From Planctomycetota bacterium (GTDB lineage: Bacteria > Planctomycetota > UBA1135 > UBA2386), in NCBI GenBank assembly GCA_028281765.1, contig JANQJF010000061.1, forward strand, positions 1-64,000: 64,000 nt of DNA, read 5' to 3'. The notes below the pieces were generated by a model. That model did not search any database. It was not told the origin of the DNA and was given only the letters and a program-made list of their open reading frames with translations. This document shows positions 1-7,159 of this stretch, piece after piece. A program made the translations under genes and the position numbers. Within the stretch, counting starts at the first letter, position 1, and every line of letters begins with the position of its first letter.

Positions 1-122
1 TGCTCCTCAACTTGTCCACTGACAAGCCATGTCGTCGCAGCGCCTTGCGAGCGAACCCCAGGAACACCGACATACGCGACGCTCTTCAGCGACACCCCAT
101 TAGCGAAACGACTGGAGGGCAT
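1..122 (-). CDS. 5' part of an unidentified gene running off the left edge
   Basis: An open frame starts at an ATG at 122-120 on the minus strand and stays open to the window edge (40 codons). Its start shares one base with the stop of the upstream membrane-protein gene (TGATG), the usual arrangement for translational coupling, and this is the main reason to call it. The visible N-terminus (MPSSRFANGVSLKSVAYVGV) has no signal peptide or diagnostic motif. I do not recognise the family. If real, it is co-transcribed with the membrane protein at 122-943. Confidence 0.4.
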   Translation of the reverse strand, partial: MPSSRFANGVSLKSVAYVGVPGVRSQGAATTWLVSGQVEE

Positions 123-943
123 CAGTCCGCGACGACGTAGTACCAAGGACCGTAGAGCGGCGTCGGAAGCGATCGGTCGCTGCCCTCGCTCAGGGTGAGT
201 CCTCCCGGGGCGTAGAACAGTGTCAGCACACTCCACTCGGTCCACTCGAACGCGGCCTTGCCGCGAACACCTTCGAGATAGTCTGCGTACATCGGTTTCT
301 CCCGTGGCCAACCGTGGAAGGCTTCCGGGCGCTCGCCCGCGCACAGCGCGACCAGGTCGTCATGGTGCCACCAGACGAAGCGATAGATCGTCGCCGGCGT
401 CATGAAGATGCAGAGCGCCGCCAACGTCAGCCCCAGGCACAGACCGTCGATCCGGAGTTCCCGCGCGATGCGTACCGACTCCTCGCCTTCGGGTCGGGTT
501 GCTGCCCGCATCGTCGTTGTCGCGTGCATGACGATGAAGCCGATACCGAGCAGGAGCCACGCCGTGCGCAGCACCATCGCGGCGTCGTGGTGCGCGATGA
601 TCTCGAAGCCGTAGCACAGCTCGGTCAGACCGGTGAGAACCGCGAAGCCCGCGATCCACCGGATCCGCCGCGCGCGGCGCCTGTCGCGGGCCCGGATCGC
701 ATCGTTCCAGGGCTTGGCGATCCTTCGGTCCCACACGTAGATCAGGAATCGAATCTGCGTCCCCAGACACAGTGCGAGGAGGATCGGCCACGCGAGGGTG
801 CGCACCGGGATGGCCTGCAGCTTGCGAGACGCGACGATCATGGTCGCGAATCCGATCGCGAACACGATGCCCGCGAGGAGGCACCCGAGACCCGTGAAGT
901 CGAGCGTTTGACGGGAGTCGATCGGTGGACGCTTGGATGCCAC
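122..943 (-). CDS. Multi-pass membrane protein, function unknown
   Basis: Encodes 273 residues with about five hydrophobic segments (roughly residues 17-38, 47-69, 93-113, 122-144 and 167-190), joined by a basic, Arg-rich loop near residues 80-92. The C-terminal 75 residues are soluble and rich in Trp and Tyr. I do not recognise the family. The start used is a GTG at 943; no strong ribosome-binding site is visible. The stop overlaps the start of the next minus-strand gene at 122, so the two are probably co-translated. It is an inner-membrane protein by composition; the exact helix count is approximate. Confidence 0.72.
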   Translation of the reverse strand: MASKRPPIDSRQTLDFTGLGCLLAGIVFAIGFATMIVASRKLQAIPVRTLAWPILLALCLGTQIRFLIYVWDRRIAKPWNDAIRARDRRRARRIRWIAGFAVLTGLTELCYGFEIIAHHDAAMVLRTAWLLLGIGFIVMHATTTMRAATRPEGEESVRIARELRIDGLCLGLTLAALCIFMTPATIYRFVWWHHDDLVALCAGERPEAFHGWPREKPMYADYLEGVRGKAAFEWTEWSVLTLFYAPGGLTLSEGSDRSLPTPLYGPWYYVVAD

Positions 944-1009
944 GCGCGGGAGGATAGCGCCTGCCGGTTCTGCGAGAACCTGGGAGATCGATCGGGGTTC
1001 GGGGCCCGA

Positions 1010-1645
1010 CTACGGGCGCTGAACCTGCAGCACGCGCACGCCCTCGCTCCAGGCCGAGTCCATCCACTCGTGAATCGAGTCGGTGTCGCCTCGGAGCGAT
1101 ACGAGAACGTAGCGCTTGCCGTTCTTGCGGTGTTCCGCGAACGCGACCAGCTCGATTCCGCTCTCGCTCAGGCCCTGGAGCGCGCGCGCGGACAGGTCCA
1201 CGTCGTCGCCGGCGATCAGGGAGACTCGGACCGCGTCGTCGGAACAGAGCACTTCCCGGAAGGCGCGCAGGATGTCCGTGCGCGAAAGCATGCCGACGAT
1301 CGCGTCTCCGTCCACGACGACCAGACTGCTCAGGTGTCGATCGTCCAGGACTTGCACTGCGGCGTCGATGGCCGCGTCCGGCGCGATCGTCGTCACGGTG
1401 GAGCTCATGACCTCCGCGACCGTGCGACCCATCGCGCGAGCTCGGGCTTCTGCCGAGAATGGGTTGGTCTGGTCCGACGAGCCTCGGAGTACGTCCGAGC
1501 GCGAGAGGATGCCCACCAGTCGACCACGATCGACAACCGGAACGCAACGGACGCCACGCCGGCCCATGATCGAGGCCGCGCTCGCGACGTCGTCCCGAGA
1601 GTCGACGGTCGCGACGTCTTCGGACATGTACATCGAGACGATCAT
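1010..1645 (-). CDS. CBS-domain pair protein with C-terminal ACT-like region
   Basis: A 211-residue cytoplasmic protein with two CBS motifs in tandem. The first (about 5-58) contains VRCVPVVDRGRLVGILSRSD and the second (about 78-132) contains LSSLVVVDGDAIVGMLSRTD; such pairs form a Bateman module that usually binds adenine nucleotides. The remaining 70 residues (IELVAFAEHRKNGKRYVLVS) look like a small alpha/beta ligand-binding or ACT-like domain, as seen in some stand-alone CBS proteins; this last assignment is inference. Start is the ATG at 1645. It lies 66 bases upstream of the membrane-protein gene on the same strand, so the two may share a transcript. No enzyme domain is attached, so the regulated target is unknown. 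Confidence 0.88.
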   Translation of the reverse strand: MIVSMYMSEDVATVDSRDDVASAASIMGRRGVRCVPVVDRGRLVGILSRSDVLRGSSDQTNPFSAEARARAMGRTVAEVMSSTVTTIAPDAAIDAAVQVLDDRHLSSLVVVDGDAIVGMLSRTDILRAFREVLCSDDAVRVSLIAGDDVDLSARALQGLSESGIELVAFAEHRKNGKRYVLVSLRGDTDSIHEWMDSAWSEGVRVLQVQRP

Positions 1646-1785
1646 CTACGAGTACTCATCGACCCGATCCGAGCGTCTCCTGGAGCTTCGCGGCCGAGAG
1701 TCGCGCGCTGGCTTCGGATTCGTGTCCCGTCGCCGGGCGTTTCCGCATTTGTGAAGGGGACAGGATCGCTTCTCTCCCCCTCCGA

Positions 1786-3390
1786 ATGGTCAACACCATG
1801 CTCCGCAGTCTCTCGTGGTTCGCCGCGCCCCTCGCCCTCGTCAGCATCCTCGGGTGCAGCAGCGGAAGTTCTTCGGACTCTTCCCCGCCGCCCCCGAATC
1901 CGCCGGCGCCGACGCCTCCGACTTCCAGCAACCTCGGCACGATCTCCGGACGGATCGCCGACCAGGGCAACAGCGCACTCGGCAACGTCGAAGTCGTCGT
2001 TGGCACGGGCGCCTCCGCGAAGACTGCCAAGACCAACGAGCAGGGATTCTTCGCGCTCGATGGCGTGAGTCCCGGCGACTACGCCGCGCGTTTCGTGCGC
2101 AGCGGATTCGTTACGAACACCAAGCGAGTCTCCGTCACGGCGGATCGGAACGCGCCGGTCTCGGTCGCGATGCAGGCCATCGGCACTACGCAGACGATCG
2201 ACGCCAGCCAGGTGGCGACCGTGACGCACCGCGGCGGGAGCGTCCAGCTCCCTGCGAACGGGATCGTCGACTCCAGTGGAGCCGTCGTGACCAACGTGGT
2301 CGCGGAGGTGACGACCATGGTCCCCGGCGATCCGGACTACGAGGTCTGCATGCCGGGTGACTTCACGGGAGTCGACGGCGGCAACCGCGTCGACCTGATC
2401 AGCTACGGCGTCATCGACGTGAAGCTCAAGGACGCGTCGGGCAACGCGCTGCAGCTCGCGCAGGGCGCGACGGCGACTCTCGAGTTCCCGCTACCCCCGA
2501 ACGACCCGAACGACCCGAACGATGCGACGATTCCGCTGTGGTGGTTCGACGAGTCCAGCGGCGATTGGATCCGTGAGGGCGACGTCGCCCGCGACGGGGC
2601 GGCGGGTGTCTATCGCGGGACCGTGTCTCACTTCACTTCGTGGAATTGTGACAAGGGTCGGCCGGCGGCTCGCAAGACCGTCAAGCTGCGGTTCGAGGGA
2701 AGCCCGGTGATCGGCGTCAGCGTTCGGGTCCGCGGTCAGGGCTGGCTCGCCGGCGGTGTGACGGACGCGAACGGCGAAGTCACGATGCCGGTCTCGGGTC
2801 ACGCTCCGCCGGTGTTCCCTGCCGTCGCCGACGTGTTGATGCTGCTTCCGAGTGGTCAGTGGCACGTGCTGCGCACGGGTGAGACGATGCCTGGCCCGGA
2901 CGGCCACAAGATCAATGAGTTCGACGAGACGCACGGCGTCGTCGAATCGGCGGCGACCGTGATGCTCACCTGGGGTGAGCGGCCGTCGGACCTCGATTCG
3001 CACATGACGATTCCGACCGAGCTTCGGTCGCACGTGTTCTACGGCGCCAAGGGCGCGCTCGCGACCACACCCTGGACCAACCTCGACACTGACGACGTCA
3101 CGTCGTTCGGCCCCGAGATCATCACCGTGACTCAGCCGCTCGAAGGCGTGTATCGCTACTGCGTGCACAACTACTCGGGTAACGGCCAGCACCTGATCAA
3201 CGAATCGGGCGCCGTGGTGACCCTCGTGCTCAAGGACCAGCCGACGCGGACCTACAACGTTCCGACCGAGAACCCGGGTGGCGGGAACTTCTGGGCCGTG
3301 TTCGATTTGACCTACGACGCGAGCGGCAACGTCACCGTGACCGACGTCAACCAGTTCGGTGGCCAGGACCTCCTGAGAACGACCGAATGA
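1786..3390 (+). CDS. Lipoprotein with carboxypeptidase-regulatory-like and YfaP/DUF2135-like domains
   Basis: A 534-residue secreted protein. The N-terminus is a lipoprotein signal ending in a lipobox (SILGC, Cys about residue 25), followed by a Ser/Pro-rich linker. Residues about 48-105 form a carboxypeptidase-regulatory-like beta-sandwich (SGRIADQGNSALGNVEVVVG). A short Asn-Asp-Pro tandem repeat lies near residue 240. The last 150 residues carry the pattern LTWGERPSDLDSHM with GPEIITV and GVYRYCVHNYSG, which matches the YfaP/DUF2135 family. Two ATG starts, 1786 and 1798, are possible; both keep the signal peptide. The next gene starts at 3387 inside this gene's end (ATGA), so the two are translationally coupled. 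Role: probably a surface-displayed structural or carbohydrate-associated protein. Confidence 0.85.
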   Translation: MVNTMLRSLSWFAAPLALVSILGCSSGSSSDSSPPPPNPPAPTPPTSSNLGTISGRIADQGNSALGNVEVVVGTGASAKTAKTNEQGFFALDGVSPGDYAARFVRSGFVTNTKRVSVTADRNAPVSVAMQAIGTTQTIDASQVATVTHRGGSVQLPANGIVDSSGAVVTNVVAEVTTMVPGDPDYEVCMPGDFTGVDGGNRVDLISYGVIDVKLKDASGNALQLAQGATATLEFPLPPNDPNDPNDATIPLWWFDESSGDWIREGDVARDGAAGVYRGTVSHFTSWNCDKGRPAARKTVKLRFEGSPVIGVSVRVRGQGWLAGGVTDANGEVTMPVSGHAPPVFPAVADVLMLLPSGQWHVLRTGETMPGPDGHKINEFDETHGVVESAATVMLTWGERPSDLDSHMTIPTELRSHVFYGAKGALATTPWTNLDTDDVTSFGPEIITVTQPLEGVYRYCVHNYSGNGQHLINESGAVVTLVLKDQPTRTYNVPTENPGGGNFWAVFDLTYDASGNVTVTDVNQFGGQDLLRTTE

Positions 3391-4154
3391 TCGGACGGTG
3401 CGTCTTCCTGTTGCTCGCGGTGGTGGCGGCGTGGTGTGCGTTCCAGTTCACCGCGTCGTCGCCGGGTCGGCTTCCGGTTGTGTCGGGCGAGCGACCACTC
3501 GACTCGCAATCGAAGGGCGCGGAGGTCGCTTGCAATGGAATCGCGTCGCAGCGGCAGCCGGTACTCGCGCACGTGCCGCTGTCGCGGCCAGCACGAAGGC
3601 TGACTTCCGTTGCCGGGCGATTGATCGGCGGGTGGGCGCCGGGTTTCGGAGACGCGTGGGTGGTCGAGGCCTATCGATTGACTGGTGACCTGACGGCGGT
3701 GGTCGAGAGTGCGCGAGTGTTCGTTACGCCGGGCGGTGAGTTTCTCCTTTCGAACCCTTCGCCCGGCGAGTGGCAACTCGCACTGGTCGAGCCCCACTTC
3801 GCGTGGGGACCCCGTATCGAGGTGCGGGGGGGTGAGTCGATCACGGACGTCGAGCTCGCGTGGCACCGTGGAACGGGCGCGCTGCTGCTCGACCATTCAC
3901 GTCGTGCGACGGCCCCGGCGCGCGTCGGAGTGTTCGGGTTGCGCAGCCCGGAACTAGCCCGGCGACCTGTTGCGATCGGAGTGCCGATTGCGTCCCGGAC
4001 TGTTCCCGCCGGCGCGATGTGCTCGATCGAAGGACTCGATGCCGGCGAATACGAGCTGCGCATTCGACGCGGTGGCGAGGAGCGGGTCGAGCGCCGCTCC
4101 GTGCGGGTGGATTCACGGTGCACCCGGGTGCGGATCGAGGCGGAATCCGACTGA
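3387..4154 (+). CDS. Membrane-anchored or secreted beta-sandwich protein
   Basis: Encodes 255 residues and overlaps the upstream lipoprotein gene by four bases (ATGA). A hydrophobic N-terminal segment (about residues 5-22, CVFLLLAVVAAWCAFQF) is a signal anchor or signal peptide. The rest is predicted to be mostly beta: the stretches GEFLLSNPSPGEWQLALVEP and IEGLDAGEYELRIRRGGEE have the spacing of carboxypeptidase-regulatory-like domains, where a short strand pair ends in a G-x-Y-x-L motif. No catalytic residues are evident. Coupling to the lipoprotein suggests the two products act together at the cell surface. Family membership is tentative. Confidence 0.68.
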   Translation: MIGRCVFLLLAVVAAWCAFQFTASSPGRLPVVSGERPLDSQSKGAEVACNGIASQRQPVLAHVPLSRPARRLTSVAGRLIGGWAPGFGDAWVVEAYRLTGDLTAVVESARVFVTPGGEFLLSNPSPGEWQLALVEPHFAWGPRIEVRGGESITDVELAWHRGTGALLLDHSRRATAPARVGVFGLRSPELARRPVAIGVPIASRTVPAGAMCSIEGLDAGEYELRIRRGGEERVERRSVRVDSRCTRVRIEAESD

Positions 4155-4278
4155 ACGTGGGGGCTCGTCGCGGTCGGCGTCCCGGCCTTCCGGATCCGGG
4201 TCGCCCGCCGACATCGGTGTGTCGGTCGGCTGGTCGCGCCGTTAGCATTCCCGGCCCTTCCGAACCCGGAGCCCGACC

Positions 4279-5904
4279 ATGTCCAACGCCACCTTCCGAG
4301 TCCCGCCCCCCGAGAACGAGCCGATTCTCAGCTACGCCCCCGGCAACCCTGAACGCGCCGACCTCGAGGGCGCGATCCGGAAGATGCGCGGTGAGCAGAT
4401 CGACATCCCGTTGATCATCGGTGGCGAGGAGATTCGCACAGGCGATACCGGCACCGCGGTTTGCCCGCACGAGCACGGTCACGTGCTCGCGACCTATCAC
4501 AAGGGCGGAGCCGAGCATGTCGACATGGCGGCGAAGGCGTGCGCTTCGGCGGCGAAGGAATGGGCATCGATGCCCTGGGAGCACCGCGCCGCGATCTTCC
4601 TGAAGGCCGCGGACCTCCTCGCCGGACCGTGGCGTCAAGTCCTCAACGGCTCGACGCTGCTCGGCCAGAGCAAGAACCCGTTCCAGGCAGAGATCGACGC
4701 GGCCTGTGAGCTGATCGACTTCTTCCGCTTCAACGCGCACTTCATGCGCGAACTCTACGAAGAGCAGCCGCTGAGCTCGCCGGGCTGCTGGAACCGGGTC
4801 GAACAGCGTCCGCTCGAGGGGTTCGTGTTCGCCGTGACCCCGTTCAACTTCACGTCGATCGCCGGCAACCTGCCGACGTCGCCAGCGATGATGGGCTGCA
4901 CGTCGATCTGGAAGCCCGCGTCGACCGCGGTGCACTCCGGCTACTACATCATGAAGTTGCTCGAAGAGGCGGGTCTGCCGAAGGGTGTCGTCAACTTCGT
5001 GCCTGGTTCGGGCGGAGCGATCGGCAACCCGGCGATCGCGCACCCGGACTTCGCCGGCGTGCACTTCACCGGTTCGACCGCGGTCTTCCAGGGCATGTGG
5101 AAGAGCATCGGCGAGAACATCGACAAGTACAAGTGCTACCCGCGCATCGTCGGCGAGACGGGCGGCAAGGACTTCGTGTTCGCGCACGCCAGCGCGGACG
5201 TCGAAGCGCTCGTCGTCGGTCTGGTCCGCGGCGCGTTCGAGTATCAGGGACAGAAGTGCTCGGCCGCGAGTCGCGCCTACATCCCCGCGTCGATCTGGCC
5301 GCAGGTGCAGGAGCAGATGGTCGCGATGGTTCGCGACCTCAAGATGGGGCCGGCGGAGGACTTCTCGAACTTCGTGAACGCGGTCATCGACAAGAACGCC
5401 TACACGTCGATCAAGGGCTACATCGACGAGGCCAAGGCCGCGTCATCTGCCGAGATCCTGGTCGGTGGCGAGTGCGACGACTCGGAGGGCTACTTCATCC
5501 AGCCGACCGTAGTGAAGACCGACGACCCCAACTTCAAGACGATGTGCGAGGAGATCTTCGGTCCCGTGTTGACCGTGCACGTCTACGACGACGCGAAGCT
5601 CGACGAAGCGCTGCACTCCTGCGACACCGCGTCGCCCTACGGGCTGACCGGTGCGGTCTTCGCGCAGGATCGCGCGGCGGTCGTCAAGATCTCCGAAGCG
5701 CTGCGCAACACGGCCGGCAATTTCTACATCAACGACAAGCCGACCGGCGCGGTCGTCGGGCAGCAGCCGTTCGGCGGCAGCCGCGCGTCGGGCACCAACG
5801 ACAAGGCCGGCAGCAAGCTCAACCTCACGCGGTGGGTCTCCGCGCGCACGATCAAGGAGACCTTCGTGCCGCCGAAGGACTACCGATACCCGTTCCTCGG
5901 CTGA
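4279..5904 (+). CDS. pruA: L-glutamate gamma-semialdehyde dehydrogenase (group 1 P5C dehydrogenase)
   Basis: A 541-residue cytosolic enzyme that oxidises glutamate 5-semialdehyde (in equilibrium with 1-pyrroline-5-carboxylate) to glutamate with NAD+, the second step of proline breakdown (EC 1.2.1.88). The aldehyde dehydrogenase signatures are complete: TPFNFTSIAGNLP, the glutamate motif GETGGKDF (Glu about 293), and the nucleophile Cys about 327 in GQKCSAASR. Length and the FNFTSIAGNLP motif match the monofunctional group 1 enzymes related to mitochondrial ALDH4A1 rather than the C-terminal part of bifunctional PutA. Start ATG at 4279. No proline dehydrogenase gene is next to it, so that partner must lie elsewhere. 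A GC-rich hairpin follows the stop. Confidence 0.95.
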   Translation: MSNATFRVPPPENEPILSYAPGNPERADLEGAIRKMRGEQIDIPLIIGGEEIRTGDTGTAVCPHEHGHVLATYHKGGAEHVDMAAKACASAAKEWASMPWEHRAAIFLKAADLLAGPWRQVLNGSTLLGQSKNPFQAEIDAACELIDFFRFNAHFMRELYEEQPLSSPGCWNRVEQRPLEGFVFAVTPFNFTSIAGNLPTSPAMMGCTSIWKPASTAVHSGYYIMKLLEEAGLPKGVVNFVPGSGGAIGNPAIAHPDFAGVHFTGSTAVFQGMWKSIGENIDKYKCYPRIVGETGGKDFVFAHASADVEALVVGLVRGAFEYQGQKCSAASRAYIPASIWPQVQEQMVAMVRDLKMGPAEDFSNFVNAVIDKNAYTSIKGYIDEAKAASSAEILVGGECDDSEGYFIQPTVVKTDDPNFKTMCEEIFGPVLTVHVYDDAKLDEALHSCDTASPYGLTGAVFAQDRAAVVKISEALRNTAGNFYINDKPTGAVVGQQPFGGSRASGTNDKAGSKLNLTRWVSARTIKETFVPPKDYRYPFLG

Positions 5905-5924
5905 TTTCGGGCGTTTGGTCGGGC

Positions 5925-5995
5925 CGGGGCCCCGCGCGGCCCCGTATCGCGACTGCAGTCACGCCCCCGCCCCAGCCCCCGCCCCGTGTGCGGGG
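5925..5995 (+). terminator. GC-rich hairpins after pruA
   Basis: Two inverted repeats follow the pruA stop: 5925-5944 (7-bp arms, CGGGGCC pairing with GGCCCCG, 6-base loop) and 5982-5995 (5-bp arms, CCCCG and CGGGG, TGTG loop). They could end the pruA transcript, but no clear T-tract follows, so a Rho-independent terminator is not proven. The rest of the 191-base gap before the next gene shows no recognisable feature. Confidence 0.35.
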
Positions 5996-6095
5996 TGTAT
6001 CGAGAATGTCCCTTTCGCTTTGTCGCGGATCGCATGGCGGTCCCGGACAAAGTAGCGTGCCTTTCAATCCAACCACTCTGACAGACGAATAGCTC

Positions 6096-7007
6096 ATGCT
6101 CAGAACCCCGATGGCGCTGCTGGGCGCCGTGCTCCTGTCGACCGCCGTTTCGGCACAGTCGATGGAGGAGAAGTACCAGCAGAAACTGAAGAAGGACTTC
6201 GTGTCCCATGTCGACTGGGTGCAGTCGCTCGAAGACGCCCAGAAGGCTGCGAAGGAGTCGAAGAAGCTGATCTTCGGTTACTTCACGCGTAGCTACGCCC
6301 CTTGACCGCCTTGCAATGCCCTCGAGGGCGGGCCCCTCGTAAGCGATTGGTGGACCAAGTCGGCAGGCATGGTCGTTCCGTACCTGAACGTCGAAGCTCG
6401 TTGGGAGGATGCTCCTGACCAAGGCTTGCTCGGCGAGAAGGGCGGCCGCGGTTTCCCGTACTGCACGATCATGAACGCCGACGGCGAAGTGATCTGGGAA
6501 GTGCGGCCGGAATCGGCGGACGTTTTCTCCAAGGCTGTCGCGAACGCGAACAAGCTGGCCGGCTTCCAGGCGAAGGTCGCCAAGAACCCGGAAGACAAGG
6601 TCGCCGCGGCGAGCGCTGCTCTCCTCGACGCGATCGGCCGCCAGCAGCGTCAGGAACCGGACCTCGACGACCTCGTGGAGCACACGAAGGTCGAAGGCGT
6701 CGACAAGGAGATCCTGGCCGCGTTCGAAGCGTGGCGTGAAGAGAAGGCGATGATGAAGGCGCTGCGTCGTCCTTCCTCGTCGTACGAGTTCTTCAAGAAC
6801 ACGCCGCCGAAGAACGCCGAAGGTCTGATCGGCGCGTACTTCTACCTCCAGGTCGCGATGGGCGCGGTCGACGAGGAAGACGCCAAGACCGCGAAGGACG
6901 TCTTCGCGCGCGCGCAGAAGATCATCGAGTCCGACGAAGCGATCGCGAAGCGTCTGGCGCGCTTCGTCGAGCAGGTCGAGAAGAAGATGAAAGAGATCGA
7001 CGGCTGA
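6096..7007 (+). CDS. Secreted thioredoxin-like candidate selenoprotein (in-frame TGA as Sec, U-P-P-C)
   Basis: Read straight through the TGA at 6303-6305 the frame gives 303 residues. Residues 1-20 are a signal peptide (cleavage after AVSA), so the product is exported. The TGA is codon 70 and sits exactly where the first cysteine of a thioredoxin active site belongs: FGYFTRSYAP-U70-PPC73, giving U-x-x-C. About 48 residues after Cys73, GGRGFPYC supplies the expected cis-proline region. Both halves share one frame, similar codon use and a continuous domain, while the downstream half has no plausible independent start before the fold is broken. A bSECIS-like stem-loop follows the TGA (6317-6345). 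The C-terminal 150 residues are helical and charged. No selA, selB, selC or selD is in the window. The alternative is a recent TGC or TGT to TGA mutation making a pseudogene. Confidence 0.8.
6317..6345 (+). promoter_or_regulatory. Candidate bacterial SECIS stem-loop
   Basis: Just downstream of the in-frame TGA, CGAGGG (6323-6328) pairs perfectly with CCCTCG (6334-6339) around a five-base loop CGGGC (6329-6333). A lower stem of 6317-6319 with 6343-6345 (one U-G pair, two G-C pairs) lies outside a 3x3 internal loop. The second loop base is G and the loop starts 24 bases after the TGA. Known bacterial SECIS elements need a G among the first two loop bases and a spacing of roughly 16-37 bases, so both criteria are met. 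A competing hairpin (GCCC/GGGC, 6318-6329) exists, so folding needs checking. Confidence 0.5.
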
Positions 7008-7083
7008 TCCGATTCCTCTCGCCAAGACGGCGGCGGCACTCCGATGGGGTGCCCCCGCCGCTCTACGTACGCTTCACCCGTGC

Positions 7084-7113
7084 TGCGCGTGCGCATGCGC
7101 TTGCGCCTGCGCG
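7084..7113 (+). repeat. Five tandem TGCGCN hexamers
   Basis: Five consecutive hexamers TGCGCG, TGCGCA, TGCGCT, TGCGCC, TGCGCG occupy the gap between the convergent selenoprotein-like gene and the kinase gene. The last base of each unit varies. It may be simple-sequence slippage or part of a termination region; no function is assigned. Confidence 0.55.
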
Positions 7114-7159
7114 ATGGTGACCCGTGCCACGCCCGTGCCCGCGCCTGCGCCCCCTACCC

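Noticed and set aside
314..2068. Long + strand frame of over 580 codons antisense to the CBS and membrane-protein genes
   Set aside because: Composition is arginine- and alanine-rich without any domain motif, and it contradicts the clear CBS-domain gene on the other strand.
6303..6305. The TGA as an ordinary stop with a short 69-residue protein followed by a separate gene
   Set aside because: The stop falls exactly at the active-site cysteine position, both halves stay in one frame and a SECIS-like hairpin follows. A point-mutation pseudogene remains possible, but two independent genes are unlikely.
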